This document shows positions 40,255 through 54,208 of a stretch of DNA of 64,000 nt, piece by piece (the first letter of the stretch is position 1; each line of letters opens with the position of its first letter). The notes below the pieces were generated by a model. It was not told the DNA's origin and did no database searches. It worked only from the letters and a program-made list of their open reading frames with translations. The stretch comes from Ceratobasidium sp. AG-K (lineage: Eukaryota; Basidiomycota; Agaricomycetes; Cantharellales; Ceratobasidiaceae): NCBI GenBank assembly GCA_037039685.1, contig JAWNGF010000009.1, positions 744,001 to 808,000 on the forward strand, read 5' to 3'. The position numbers were made by a program, and so were the translations under genes.

Positions 40255-40830
40255 ATGTCGAAACCCACAGGTGCGAGTGATATGGACGGGACTGTAACTA
40301 CGCCTGCGGCAGGAACTTCACGAACGATGGAAGCAATCAAGGTGCGTTCGAATAAGCTGTATACTTTGTTGCCTCAGGAGCCAACGCATATCCATGGTGT
40401 GGAAGAAAGCGGATAGACCCATTAGAAGACTTTAAGCGGATTCCTTCTATGCCGTGCGCGAGAGAGAGCTTACTCTATGGTATTGGAACCGGGGCAGGAA
40501 TTGGAGGGATTAGGTTTATCTCGAGCCGTCGTAAGTGGGACCAAACCACTCCACTGCATGAAATTGAGCAGCCCAATAGGTATCTTAACAAGTTGTCACT
40601 GGGCTGTTGGGACTTTTGTCCTCGTGTCTTCTTTCTCATGGTGCGTTGCAAATACACTCCATTGGCTGCTCAACACTAACTCTGCAGCTCGCAGGTATAC
40701 ATGTCGCTCTTCACTGGCCAAAGAGCAACGAGTCATGCGAACAATCGCAGAACGCTATCCGGAGCGAAGCACAAAACGACTCAAACGCAAGGACAGCGCC
40801 CCGCCAGAAGGAACCCAGAACGGGTCTTAG
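40255..40830 (+). CDS. COX20: Cytochrome c oxidase assembly protein Cox20
   Basis: Four exons (40255-40341, 40410-40530, 40580-40640, 40695-40830) give 134 residues with an exact codon count. The protein shows the Cox20/FAM36A core: MPCARESLLYGIGTGAGIGG leading into the first membrane segment, then HWAVGTFVLVSSFSW as the second, and a charged coiled C-tail (AKEQRVMRTIAERYPER). Cox20 sits in the mitochondrial inner membrane and chaperones newly made Cox2. Exons are short and scattered over three frames, so the gene is easily missed. The acceptor of intron 1 was set at 40409 because it alone keeps RIDPLEDFKRIPS in frame. Confidence 0.85.
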
Positions 40831-40970
40831 TATACATAGAATAACCCCCTAAAACTTCCCTGGCTGGTATATACACTGTGCACGCATGGTTTAGTATCCC
40901 TCCCAAACCTCTTTTCTCCACTTTTCTACCAAGACTGGGTCGTCCTGCGTTCATTTGTTGTTAACGCAAC

Positions 40971-41549
40971 TTCCGCGTGTTGTCGTCCGGACACACCTTG
41001 AACAACTGCTGGAATTCAGTAAAGCCACCACTTAATACGTATATTTCTTGAGTAGACGTCTCTCCAGGATTAAGTTTATTGTTGCGGGTCTCGGCATACA
41101 CTCTTGCTGCTTTGGGGCCTCTATATAGGTAACGGTCCGGTGTGTTTCAGTTGGTGGTTGTCGAGAGATAAAGCGAACAATACCTCTGCTGAGAGAGTGC
41201 ACAGTGGAAGACCATCTTGGGCACATCCTTGGTCTTGGAAATGAGATCATCGACAGTGGTAAGGTAATTAGACGAAGGCGCCCTCACGCAGCCAACGATA
41301 TTCCCTCCCTTGAGCGCTCAACGTAAGGCATTAGTGTTGACACAATAGCGAGGCAACCCTCACGAGAAAATCATCGTCTCTAACGTCGACTACCGCCTAG
41401 TTACTCATATCTAGTCAGTCAGAGATATATCAACCGCTCTGCAATATAATCAAACCCACATAATCCTTCAGGGGTTTCTTATCACTCTTCATAAGCTCGC
41501 TCAACTCCTTGGGAGACATATACCGAACCAACGGCTGGGTGAACGACAT
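40971..41549 (-). CDS. Cdc25/rhodanese-type phosphatase (Ibp1/Ych1/Acr2-like)
   Basis: Minus-strand gene from the Met at 41549 (MSFTQPLVRYMSPKELSELM); first exon 41549-41460. Exons join to give VVDVRDDDFLGGNIVGC, the active-site loop FHCALSQQRGPKAARVY and the C-terminal ETSTQEIYVLSGGFTEF. The loop fits HCX5R with Cys and Arg both present, as in the small Cdc25-like phosphatases and arsenate reductases of fungi (S. pombe Ibp1, yeast Ych1 and Acr2), so it is likely catalytic. About 140 residues, no signal peptide. Whether arsenate or phosphotyrosine is the substrate cannot be told. An upstream in-frame ATG at 41618 would add 23 hydrophobic residues and is less likely. Confidence 0.8.
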
Positions 41550-41809
41550 GTTTCTCGCCTGAGAAAAGTAAATCTGACGCGAAAAACGGAACCCAAGTGC
41601 GAACCCTATAACAATCACGGTGGCGGGACAGAATTAGGTGCGTGTTTGGTTGAGCTGGTGGCAATGGGGGGGTTGGTCAATAGGGGTTCTCGATTACGTT
41701 ATGCTAGCTCCGAAGCGCCAACCTTTTTGCGTTTCTTGTCGTCTCCACAAACCCAAGCTTTGCTCGTGGCTCACCACTCGTAACCAGGCTAAGAAGAACT
41801 GCTCGGCAA

Positions 41810-43623
41810 ATGTCTCTCAACCTACCCGGGTACTACTTCGACCCCGACCGCAACCGCTATTTTCCGATTACGAGCTCAACCCCGGCTCATTTACTCCCTG
41901 GTAGTAGTAGCCGAGGCTCAAGTTCACAGCAACAGAAAGCTACAGGTGATTCGAATAAACGAAAAAGGAGAAAAAATACTTCTTCAAGCTCGTCACGGGA
42001 TAATTTAGTCGCACCTGTACTGCCTTCCATTATTGGCTCGAGTTTGCGAAGAGGAGCCCGTGCCGTTAGGTCCAACCCAAATGTATCGTTCGCAGAGAGG
42101 AGTATGGTTCATCAGTACGTGTAAAATTGGTTATTTACAGGTTTAATTTAAACTTGAGGGCTGGGTGAACAGCCAAATGGAGGCGCACGCCATTTCGCGA
42201 ACACGTATGGCTTCAGAGGAGGAGCTGCCGCTTGGGCCAGGCTGTCGAATAACAGCACTAGCAGTGGGTCACGAGCAAACTGTCTCTGGTCTCGCTTAAG
42301 ACGCTACAATAATAGTCTAGTGAAGACCCCGAAGGATATCAAGTCGCAGGGGACGATCGCGGATGGTTATTTGTTCGTCAACCACGACCCACAGCCTCTG
42401 CAGCACAAGGCAGTCTACCGTACGGGAGTCGTTTCGACGAGAACGGTATTTACATTAGCCCGATGAGGTGGTTTTGCGATATGGGTCTCATGACCAAGGT
42501 AAGTGAGGAAGGCTGTAAGTTTATGGTGGTGTAAACAGGAATTCAACCTACGTGGCGTTAGATTACTTCCGTTGCGTTGATTCGAGACAGGTTCTTGTGA
42601 GTAAGTTTTTGGCAGGTCATTATACCAAATTTGACGCATTTACAATAAGTGTATCCTCATTTGGGCCTCATGCTAAAATATTGGTTGGTGCACTGGATGC
42701 TACCCAAGAGTGAGGAGCATCATCTTACCCAACTACATTGACTAATAATACTCAAGGACCGATGTTTCCGCCTTTATCCTGGAACCCGCAAAAGCCTACG
42801 ATTTATGGACAGCCGTATTCGAATCTGATGGGCGTACAGGCTCTGCGACGCTCGGGTTGCACAGTAAGGCTATGCACATCCAAGACCTGGACAACCGCAT
42901 GAGTATGCGGAATTTGCATACTGGCAGCGACGTGATGTCCGTATGCAAAAAGCAGGTATGGCTAACTCGGTTGAACTGCTACGTAGGCTGAGACCGACTA
43001 GAGTGTAGTTTACACAGGCGAAAGATCGGGTACCATTCGGCTATTCGACTTGCGGACGGGCGCGGGATCCATGGGCTCGCCGCTGATTAAGATGGGCGCA
43101 ATGATTACAAATATCGACGTTCACAGAGACTGGGAGATGATTACAGCGGCGGCGAACGGAAAAGTAAGGGAAAGATGACTACATGCGTACACCTTGGCTT
43201 ACAAGCACGCAGTTGCAAAGCTACGATATGCGTTTCATGAGAAAGGAACAGGGCGGTGCAACGAAGTCATTATTCGACTTCCACGGTCACCAAAATACAC
43301 ACATGCACGACTTGGTAAGTCATACACCTGGCGCGAAGTCACGACTAGTCATACTGCCCATGTAGGGATTCACTGTCCTCCCATCCGGTGACTTTGTGGT
43401 CGCGGCTGGGATTGACAAGAAGATTCGAGCATGGTCGACTCGGACTGGCGAACAAGTACCGAGCTCCACTAACAAATCATCCGGCGGGCTGTTGGATGAC
43501 TGCGCACTCGAAGACGACATCTTAGCAATTGGAGCCAATGGGGAGCAGGGGCTGTGGTCAGCAAGCGGGCGGTCCGTGCGTTATTACAAAATCGGGTCCG
43601 GCCTTGGATCCGGTGCTCAATAA
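41810..43623 (+). CDS. WD40-repeat protein, DCAF4-like
   Basis: Multi-exon gene. The N-terminus LPGYYFDPDRNRYFPI is the characteristic short motif of DCAF4 proteins. A Ser/Arg-rich basic linker follows (about 41900-42110) and then WD40 blades, for example VVYTGERSGTIRLFDLRTG, MITNIDVHRDWEMITAAANG, VLPSGDFVVAAGIDKKIRAW and DDILAIGANGEQGLWSASGR. DCAF4 family members are substrate receptors of CUL4-DDB1 ubiquitin ligases in animals; the fungal role is inferred. The first intron (donor at about 42115) can be spliced to the acceptor GTGAACAG to reach MEAHAISRTRMASEEE. Exons between 42250 and 42700 were not resolved in full. Confidence 0.72.
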
Positions 43624-44809
43624 CAAGCGTTGACACCGAGGTCCCGAGGCTCCCCAATTCGGAACAATACTGGAAGATCCTCGTGGAAGAAGCATGGAAG
43701 GATCCATGTGGAGCTATTTGTCACTTGATTTGAAATACGATCACGCATTCGTGCACAGACCCTGGCCTGCGGGTATAAAGAGCGTACTTGGTGACCCGCC
43801 ATCTTCATCCGCCTTTCCCCTTCCCCCCACCACAACAGGATCATTGTCTCCTCCAAGGAGGTTGCCCTTCGAACGGCGAGCTGGGCCTTATTACAGGTTG
43901 GTGCATTGGAGAACCTCATACTTTCTTGATCCAATCCATGTTGACACTGTATAGCAGCGGCTTCGCTGTTATATGACGGCTTCAGGTTCAGGAATTATGT
44001 CGGTTGGCTCTATTGCATTGCTGGCTTCTTAGTCGTCGGGGCGCCCTTGTAGCGGGTGATGTCTGCTTGTGGGATGTTCATTAAACGACCTGCGGGTCAG
44101 CGTGTGGTTGACGCGCAATCTTTTTTTCCTCGTTGTAGGTCATGCATGGGGCTATTCCGCCATGCATGCCAGACGTGGAAAGAGTTGTGTTGGCCAAACC
44201 TGAGTCGGAGGGTTGACGATGTGGGCAGGAAGGGTGTGGCCGGATACGTCCGGTGGCGCGCTCTAAACAAGCAAACCACTTTAGACTCGAGCTTGATCTC
44301 CCCTATCTTTTATCTTTCTTTGATCTATTACCGGATGCAACACCCACATGTACTTCACTTCCAATGTCGATGTTGTATGAGTCCCAATTAACCGCTACGT
44401 CACACCTGTGTTGATTTGTTGCCGTGTGGTTCCTGCTTGCGAGTCTGCTTGTGGTTCTCCCACCCTTGCAGCATGCATAAACTGTGATAGTCACTTCGGA
44501 CGGGCCCCATGTCCCGTCTGCGCTATCATATCTTGCTGGTACGAACCAGGGCGTGACGTAGCCTTATAAGTCCGAGTGGTTTGATCCGCTTCATCAGTGC
44601 AGTGCGGCTGCCGTTTCAAACGCAAGGCGCAGCTTCGCTGATAGACCGGGTAAAGGCACAAAGCCCGAAAAAGGTCGGCCCCCAAGTCAACACTAACACT
44701 TGACTTCCCGCCAAAAGAATATCAAAATAGTTTACGATTACTGCAAGATAGCATTCTAAACAAACAAACTGGCTACCGTATCCACTTAAACCCAAGCAAT
44801 TAACCAACA
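43624..44809. other. Intergenic region between convergent genes
   Basis: About 1.2 kb between the DCAF4-like stop and the AGC kinase stop, both genes ending towards it. Overlapping short frames exist on both strands, without recognisable protein. Confidence 0.35.
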
Positions 44810-47085
<2,276 letters not shown>

Positions 47086-47439
47086 CGTGCTTAAGAGAGC
47101 GGAGCCTTACGCAAAATCAGCCAACTTTTACGACAATGCTCAAGCCACCTACAATATATACGTCGAGTGAAATACAGAAAACGACCGGGTGTGGTTAGCG
47201 CGAAAAACGACCGACAGCGACGGAATCCAATCTAAAATCCAACCCGGGGTAACGCTCTTTCCATTTCCACTGCTTACACAACCACCGTGTTTCATCACGA
47301 CCAAACTCATCTATTACGAGATATCTGACAGCAGAACGAGCCACACCAAATACAGACCGCTACGAGAGCCATCTGGTGGGTCATAAGTGCTTCATGGATT
47401 CATCTTCGAGAGCTAGATACGACAACAACTTGTTGGATA
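47086..47439. other. Intergenic region upstream of the YPK1-like gene
   Basis: About 350 bp; presumed promoter of the kinase. No gene seen. Confidence 0.35.
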
Positions 47440-47515
47440 CCAAGTTGTTTCTATCATAAGCAAAAAGCCAAAGCTCTCGTAAACTCTCGCCAAGATCAGT
47501 CCGGAGCAAATCCGC

Positions 47516-48516
47516 TCATCCGAGCTTAAATGCAATCTCGGGGGGCACACATCGTTTAAGTACATTGGTCAGAGCCTCTGCACTACATCATTAGCTTTGC
47601 ATCATTAGAGCTCCAGAGACGTACCTCGAAGCGGTTTGACTCGTTTCGTGCTATACGGGTCCAGGGCACATTTCTCGACGAGCTTGACCACGCGCGGGAT
47701 CACAGCGGTGGCAAGCATTGACAGCACCAGATCTTCGCCGGGTGTATGTTCAGCCGCTTCATCTTCCTCGCCGGTCGGGCGCGAAAATTCAGTAGAGCCT
47801 TGAATCACCTAAACTCGTTCGGTGTGCGGCCGTCCTGAAACTCGATTCAGTCTACCGGAATGGTAAACAACGGAAGACTTACTACAATCGGATCCCATAG
47901 ACAGATCTCCGCACGACACCGCACCACCCAAGTATCAATGATACACAACGCGCAACGCGCCCCAAGATAGCTATCCTCTCATCTTGACCTCCACCCGCCA
48001 AATCACCTCGCCGGACCTTTGCGCGGACCGCTAAATTCCTCAATTGTCACGTCCTCGGATACACCCACCACAGAGTCTCTGCACTTGGTCACGGCCTTGT
48101 GTATACGCTGTTCGTCGTCAGTTCTGAGGCGAGCCATCGATCGAGTGGCCGTCGTTGGCATGAGTCAACGAGTTCGGTTTCGTCGGTATCCATCGGCTTG
48201 CTTCGAGGGGGGGGAAGAGCGAGTCGTTCCTCAGATCATCCTTTCGCATTTTGGAGACCATCTTAGTGCATTCCGCGACGAGCGAGACAAAGTCTTCTTC
48301 TGCGTACGAAAGTTTGACTCATTATGTCTAAAGCCCAACGTGGACTTGGGCTTTGCGCGAGCCATCGGCTTATTCTTAAAGTCGACGACCTGGACCATTG
48401 CACTGGTTCCCAAGTCATCATCTTGGTTAGTTTCAGCTCCTGAGGGACTGGCTGGGCCCGATTCCGAGTTGGCCGTAATTTCGCGCGGTGAGTGAGGGTG
48501 CTGAGAGGTCGGACAT
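47516..48516 (-). pseudogene. PAXBP1/GCFC pseudogene, internally deleted
   Basis: Minus-strand relic of the intact gene at 50524-53236. It starts MSDLSAP at 48516 and soon changes frame. It keeps a piece like FKNKPMARAKPKSTLGF, then joins directly to the middle of the gene (RNALRWSPKCERM corresponds to the region with AERAEMVSKRR). It ends with DLVLSMLATAVIPRVVKLVE and a stop equivalent to that of the intact gene. Two internal deletions (about 1.27 kb and 0.34 kb relative to the intact copy) and several frame changes mean no full protein can be made. A CACGTG box remains 55 bp upstream of the former start. Confidence 0.75.
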
Positions 48517-48570
48517 CGTTGTAGTAGTCCTATGATGGTCGCGGACGTGGTCGGCAATTATAAATCAGGT

Positions 48571-48576
48571 CACGTG
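48571..48576. promoter_or_regulatory. CACGTG box upstream of the PAXBP1 pseudogene
   Basis: Equivalent in position to the box at 53286-53291 upstream of the intact gene; retained through the duplication. Confidence 0.35.
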
Positions 48577-49049
48577 CCGTTTGGTAACGGTATCAATGCA
48601 TAAGCTCCCAGTCATTGCCTGTAGATCTAAAACTACTCCCTCTCATCGCATCAGTTCCAATTATACAAATGTATATGCGTTCAGAGGAGTCCCACGGAGC
48701 GCATGAGCACAATTCTACCAGGCTTTTATAACACTTACACGACTGAAGGGACGTACGACAGATACCAGCAGAACCTTGTCTGCGGGCGTGCAAGGGTGGT
48801 GTTGGGAGCCAAGATGCTTTAATGCATGCCAGTTGTCGTACTTTAAATTTCGCAATAAAATTGATTATTGTGGAATGGTAATTACAGTGATGGAGAAAAA
48901 AATGCGTGGCTGGCCATGCAAAAATAGCACAGTGTGCGACGCATATAATATACTTTTGAACCACACACTCTCAAAAAGCAATCTACAATATCATCGCTGC
49001 GAGCAGACAGCTTGCGCTAGCAAATGCGTGTTACCTACCTACAGATGTC

Positions 49050-50306
49050 TACTGAGAGACATAACACTCACGCCAGCGATCGCTCAGCGAGAGCGGCTCA
49101 TCTGTAAAGTACATTGATCCATGGGACCCAATCGTGAGCGCGTTATGGGGGTATGGAAGATACCTGTGTAGCTCAAGGGGGACCCAGATCACAGGTGCGC
49201 CATCGAGCATAAGCCAGCCGTCGTCGTTCGGTGCAGACCGCCTTGGAAATGGTGCATATATCCTGTTGCCGTGGCAGTTCAGCTCCGACAATAGAGGGCG
49301 TACTATCTGGAGAATAGTAAGCCTGCTTATTGGTAGCAGTAGAGGCGGTCCCAGAAGCATCTGAATGAGGAGGTACATAATTGTCCCACGTCGTGGCGCC
49401 TGAAGGATACTCCGGAGCAGCGGAGTTGGCGCCCGCACGCCAAACTCGGATTTTCCCGTCGTTACAGCCGGATGCGATACAGCTGCCATCGGGGGACAAG
49501 GTAACATTGGCATACGTGCACTCACGTGCAACCAGCGGGCCAGCAACGATGTTGTCTGTGAATGTGTCCCAGAGTAGAACAGATCCATAGTCGGAGCCAG
49601 AGGCGATTCGCTGACCGCTGGAGGAGAATACGACCGGGTGGACTTTTTCTGCGTGACCTTCGAATATATTGATCAGGGTAGTATCAGAGAGAGTGTCCCA
49701 TACATATACGGTGCCTTCCGAAGATCCAGAGGCAATATAAAGACCATCGGGAGAGAAAGCAACTGAGGCTACCGCTGATGTATGCCCGGTAAGCCGCTTG
49801 GGAGCATCAATCTGGTCTGGGATTCTCCCCTTCTGCTACCATGAGATTGACGTAACTTGACGATGTGCACCCAGCCGATGAGCTGGTTGACCGCTAACCC
49901 GAGGGGAGGGAACACCTCTGTGGTCCTGCCCAGACCTCTCAGCGCTGTATCCAGACCCAGCCATGCCGCATCCATACGAGCAGCACCACTCGCCGCAGTC
50001 GATGCTCCAAGGCTGACCGTTGATATGCCCTTCACTGCTACCGGTGGTCCAGTTGATTGATCATGGCTATTTTTGCTGGCCCCCTCAGCAGCGACACGCC
50101 GAGCACTTGACGACTGGTCAGGTGTTATGGAGGGGGCAGGCGAGACGGATTCACTACGACCAGAAAGGGCAGATGTACTCCCCACACCTGGGGCAGCTAA
50201 CAATGACGGGGGCTGTATGGCACTTTTCACTCGATCGACACCGCGGCGAATGGCCTTGCTAAAATGCTTCCCCTTTGACTCTGTTTTCGCCGGGAGCGGA
50301 AGACAT
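49050..50306 (-). pseudogene. Broken NLR-like gene: N-terminal region joined to WD40 repeats, NACHT missing
   Basis: On the minus strand, an ATG at 50306 (MSSAPGENRVKG) is followed after a one-base frame change by KHFSKAIRRGVDRVKSAIQP and a Ser/Ala/Pro-rich stretch. An N-terminal helical segment comes next (DAAWLGLDTALRGL, EVFPPLGLAVNQLIGWVHIV), as in the N-termini of fungal NACHT-WD40 proteins. The sequence then passes directly to WD40 repeats (LTGHTSAVASVAFSPDGLYI, HPVVFSSSGQRIASGSDYG, LSPDGSCIASGCNDGKIRVW) and, after another frame change at about 49265, to the C-terminal signature NDDGWLMLDGAPVIWVPLEL. The central NACHT NTPase region is absent. NLR-like proteins act in fungal self/non-self recognition. 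A gene with unusual short introns is possible but less likely. Confidence 0.65.
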
Positions 50307-50523
50307 GGTGGTCAAATCCAGTCTGCTAAGCGTTGCAGTTCCATTGGAAACCCGAAATGGATGGGTATATTTATCGGTATGATCATGATACAAGAGGTTA
50401 AGTCAAGATAAGACTAATACTCTACGTGACCGTTACACTCCTTGACTCGCATACAGGCTGCTCCTCGACGAAAAGCTCGAACTCTCGTACACCCTCCCCA
50501 AGACCAGTCAGGAGCAGTACCGC

Positions 50524-53236
50524 TCATCCGAGCCTAGATACCACCTCGGGAGGCACACATGGTCTAGGTACATTGGCCACAGCCTATGCGTTGCATTGTT
50601 AGCATTGCGTCATTCGAGCACCTAGAGACGTACTTTGCGCAAAACCCCTTCACCGCCAACATCCCATCCACCCTCGGCAACGGGCAACATGACCTTGGCC
50701 AGCAGCCGCTCAATCAACTCGCCCACACCAAACCTCTCCCCAGTATACTTTCTCCATGCCACAAGATTCCCCAACAACTTGGCCATTCTCGACAAGTGCC
50801 GCACCCGCGCGGGAACCGACTCGGGATCGAACGTTGGAGCAGAAGTCGAGTACTGGGCCAGTTGACTCTGAGCCTCGTCCACTGCCTTGCGAAACGGTAT
50901 GATACACGCCCCTAGGAGCGGGTTCATCTTGCTCGAGTCGGCCTCGACGGTCGCCTCGATTTGTTCTGCCAGGTCTCGAAGCCGTTTGACGTGTTTCGCG
51001 CTATACGGGTCCAGGGCACCATTCTCGACGAGTTTAACCACGCGCGGGATCACAGCGGTGGCTACCATCGACAGCACGAGATCTTCGTCGGGTGTAGGTT
51101 CAGCCAGTTCGTCTCCCTCGCCGGCCGGTCGCGAAAATTCATGCAGAGCCTTGTACCACCTAAATTCGTCTAGTGTGCGACGATCCTGAAACTCGCCTGA
51201 GTCTACTAAAATGGTAAACAAGGTGAGACTTACCACCATTGGATCCCATAGACAAATCTCCACACGGCACCACAGCTCCCAAGCACCAACCACGCCCAAC
51301 GCACCCCACGCCCCGCGATAGCTATCCTCCCACCTCGTCCTCCACTCGCCAAACCACCTCGCCACGCCCTTGCGCGGATCCCTAAACTCTTCGGCCGTCA
51401 CATCCTCAAACACCCCCACCACGCGCTCCCGGCACTTGGCCACGGCCGTGTCTAGATCCTGCTCGTCGTCGGTCCCAAGTGAGCCGTCAGTCGAGTACCC
51501 TTCGTCGGGATGAGTGCTCGCTCCGGTTCGTTTTATGCGTCGTGATTGTCGTGCCGTACGGCGTGCGCGCCGGGCGGGAGATTGAGCGGCGGTGGAAGAG
51601 GGTATCTCCCGTCCAAGTTCGTCGACCAGTTCCATTTCGCCAGTATCCGTCGGCTCGCTTGGAGGAGGACCGAGAAAGAGCGAGAGGTCATCGCTCAAGT
51701 CTTCTTTTCGCCTTTTGGAGACCATCTCGGCGCGTTCTGCGAGGAGCGAGACGAAGTGTTCTTCTATCTTTTCTATCTTGGGAAACTGGCAAGAGATTAG
51801 CACGAGCCTGCGATGAAATTCAACAATGTACCTTTTCGTCCAAAAAGTCGGCCAAGCTATCCATCCATTCCCTGAAACCGTCAAACCAGGCACGTTTCTC
51901 CTCAGCCTCGGTAACGAGCTGTCGCAACCTGGCCTCTTGTTGCTCGAGCAACGATCGTTCTTCGCCTAGCGTCGCTAAAGTCTTGGTATTCCCAGCATGC
52001 GAGGTAGTCAACTTGGTGAGGGCCTGAGTGAGTCGAGCGATTGCGGGATCGAGTGTAGGGACCGGTATCTGAGCAGGAACTGTACACGAGTTAAATACGG
52101 AGTCCTAAGTAACGGCCAGAATACCCACTGGAATGAGGTTTGTAAACCGGTTTTTCCTCCACTACCATAGCACGATTATTGGACCCTCCCCTGTTTACTT
52201 GGGCCATTTCCCATGCCTGAGTCTCCTCGTCGTCCTCCCTGTGTCATAAGTTAGTTCATTTGGTCGGCGAGGTGAACAATGCGCACTCACACATCCTCAA
52301 TCATCTCAATCATCCCGGCCTTTCTCAACCGCTCAGCTTCCTTCCTGCCCTTCTTCCCAAGCGCAATCCTCTCTTGCGCGCCCGTGTACTGTGCATCATC
52401 ATCATCTCCCTCGCCCAAATCGTCGTCCTCTCGTTGCAATCGACTCTCGGGATGCGGGCCTTGATAGACATCCTCCCGCCTCGTAACGGACAGCGAAATA
52501 AAGTCCTCCTGGGGCGTATCCGTCTTGCCCGTCACGCGCATACGCTCTCGCTTCTTCTTGGCTTCGATGACTGCGGAAGAGAGCGGTATTTCAGTGGGAG
52601 CTGTGGCTATGAAATAGTGTGAGCGCCGTCGATGAAAGCTTGGGCATACGTACTGTCGAATACGTCTCCCACGTCTGTAGTGTGATCGACCACCATGGCG
52701 CCGTCCGCTTCGTCAATGCCCAGAGTCATTTCTACATCTTGGCCGTCGGGGGTTGGAGCAGGTGGTGCGGTCATTGTGGCTGCTTTGAGCTCATCAAGGT
52801 ATGCCTTGTCGTACACTGGGCCAGACGATGTGCGACTAGTAATATTAGCTTGCTCGAGAGAGTCAGGCATTCGAATCCTAACCAGAAAGGCGCGTCAGAA
52901 ACCGGCGTGCGAACGAGCCAGACTGAACATACGCAGAAGGATTCGCTAGCTTTGACTTGCGCACTTTCGGTGTCGCCTCGCCGTCCTCCTGCCCCACATA
53001 GATCAGACCAGCCCGGGTCGGGTTATACGAAAGCTCACCTCATCCTGTCCAAAACTCAGTTTGGACTGGGGCTTTGCGCGAGCCTTTTGTTTATTCTTGA
53101 ACTTGGCGACCAGGCCCATCGCGCCCGTCCCAGAATCCCCTCCATCTCGCTTGGGTTCGGGTTCAGGCGATAATGGTCGGGCCCGGTTCGGTCGTGATTT
53201 CGTGCGCTTGAATGTGGGTGCTGGGAGGTCGGACAT
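50524..53236 (-). CDS. PAXBP1/GCF-like protein (GCFC domain), splicing-associated
   Basis: Multi-exon minus-strand gene. It starts at 53236 (MSDLPAPTFKRTKSRPNRAR), with a basic, disordered N-terminus (KFKNKQKARAKPQSKLSF) and NTR2-like acidic segments (DDDLGEGDDDDAQYTGAQER). A coiled coil follows (NTKTLATLGEERSLLEQQEA), then the long GCFC domain, mostly in one exon (51893-50646), with WEDSYRGAWGALGVVGAWEL-type helices and LVLSMVATAVIPRVVKLVEN. Splicing at about 50640 to the acceptor CGCATAG gives the end PEVVSRLG at 50524. The family (human PAXBP1/GCF, yeast Ntr1/Ntr2-related) is linked to late spliceosome function in the nucleus. A degraded copy lies at 47516-48516. Confidence 0.8.
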
Positions 53237-53285
53237 GGCAGTCCTATGATGGCTGCAGGTGTGCCCGATGCTTACGAAAGTAGAT

Positions 53286-53291
53286 CACGTG
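53286..53291. promoter_or_regulatory. CACGTG box upstream of PAXBP1
   Basis: CACGTG 49 bp before the start codon at 53236, one of the recurrent set. Confidence 0.4.
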
Positions 53292-53829
53292 CGAGCAAAG
53301 CAGTAATAATGGGAAGAATAATTTGACCAACATCGGGATGATAGCGGTTTGGTAACGGTTACAAGGTATACACTCCTAATTATTGGATCTGAACCTATTT
53401 CCTCTCATCGCATCAGTCCAGAGTTCCCGAACGTATATGCGTTCAGCCGAGTCCCCCTTGGGCGGGGGGCGCACTTCTACCGAGCGTTGATTATGCTTCC
53501 GCGACTGAAAGGGTTGACAGCAGACACCAGCAGAACCTTGTCCACAAGCGTGCAACAGTGGCGTTGGGAGTCGAGGCGCTTTACTACATGACAACTCTCG
53601 CATTTTGGAGCGCATACACTGTGATGGCGTGGACCATAATAGAGATGTGATTGCGGCCGTAGGGGAAACGGCATGGCTGTCCATACAACAGGAGCACAAT
53701 ATGCGGCGCAGATAATCTAATTTTGAGGCATAGACCCCGGAAGGACCCCCTGCGATACTATCGCTGTGAGCAGACGACTTGTGGTAGCAAACGAGTGTAG
53801 CCTACCTACACATGTCTACTGAGAGATCT

Positions 53830-53960
53830 AACAACTGGTCTGTAAAATACATCAAGCCCCGACGTCCGATTGTGAGCGTGTTAAAGAGGCACCCAGATCA
53901 CAGGTGCCCCGTCGAGCATAAGCCAGCCATCGTCGCTCAGTGTAGATATGACTGGACAGA
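53830..53960 (-). pseudogene. Remnant of the C-terminal end of an NLR/WD40 gene
   Basis: Minus-strand translation gives SDDGWLMLDGAPVIWVPL followed by a stop, the same signature as in the broken NLR-like gene near 49190. Only this end of the gene is present. It marks the outer edge of the duplicated block: the parental segment contained both the PAXBP1 gene and the neighbouring WD40 gene end. Confidence 0.6.
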
Positions 53961-54208
53961 AACCGATGTGAACCGGTTGACCCTCGCCACGCCAAGCCAA
54001 AAGTCTAAACTCGAACGGGTTTCTAGCACATTACTTCGATTCAGCTATACTAAACACCGACAGCTTCTATCAAACGACAGGACAGGACATCTACATCATC
54101 CACTTGAGCCCACACAACAATCAGAACGAAATAAACCAAGACGGGTAAATCGAACCAGGATATCAAAAACTAAAAACTAAAAGAGTAGGGAGACTAAGAT
54201 TGAGCAGC

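Larger units (their letters stand above)
47440..49210. repeat. Degraded copy of a segmental duplication (copy A)
   Basis: This segment aligns in order and orientation with 50450-53960. Matches include the PAXBP1 3' end with intron sequence (cctaaactcgttcggtgtg versus cctaaattcgtctagtgtg), the 5' coding end, the upstream flank (gtatatgcgttcag, cagcagaaccttgtc) and the WD40 C-terminal remnant (aagccagccgtcgtcg). Copy A lacks the equivalents of about 50635-50976 and 51765-53040. Retained intron and promoter sequence show a DNA-level duplication, not retroposition. Confidence 0.75.
50450..53960. repeat. Segmental duplication, intact copy B
   Basis: Contains the intact PAXBP1-like gene plus its upstream flank and a small WD40-gene remnant. 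Copy A at 47440-49210 is the shortened relative. The two copies are in direct orientation about 3 kb apart and have diverged by many substitutions. Confidence 0.7.
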
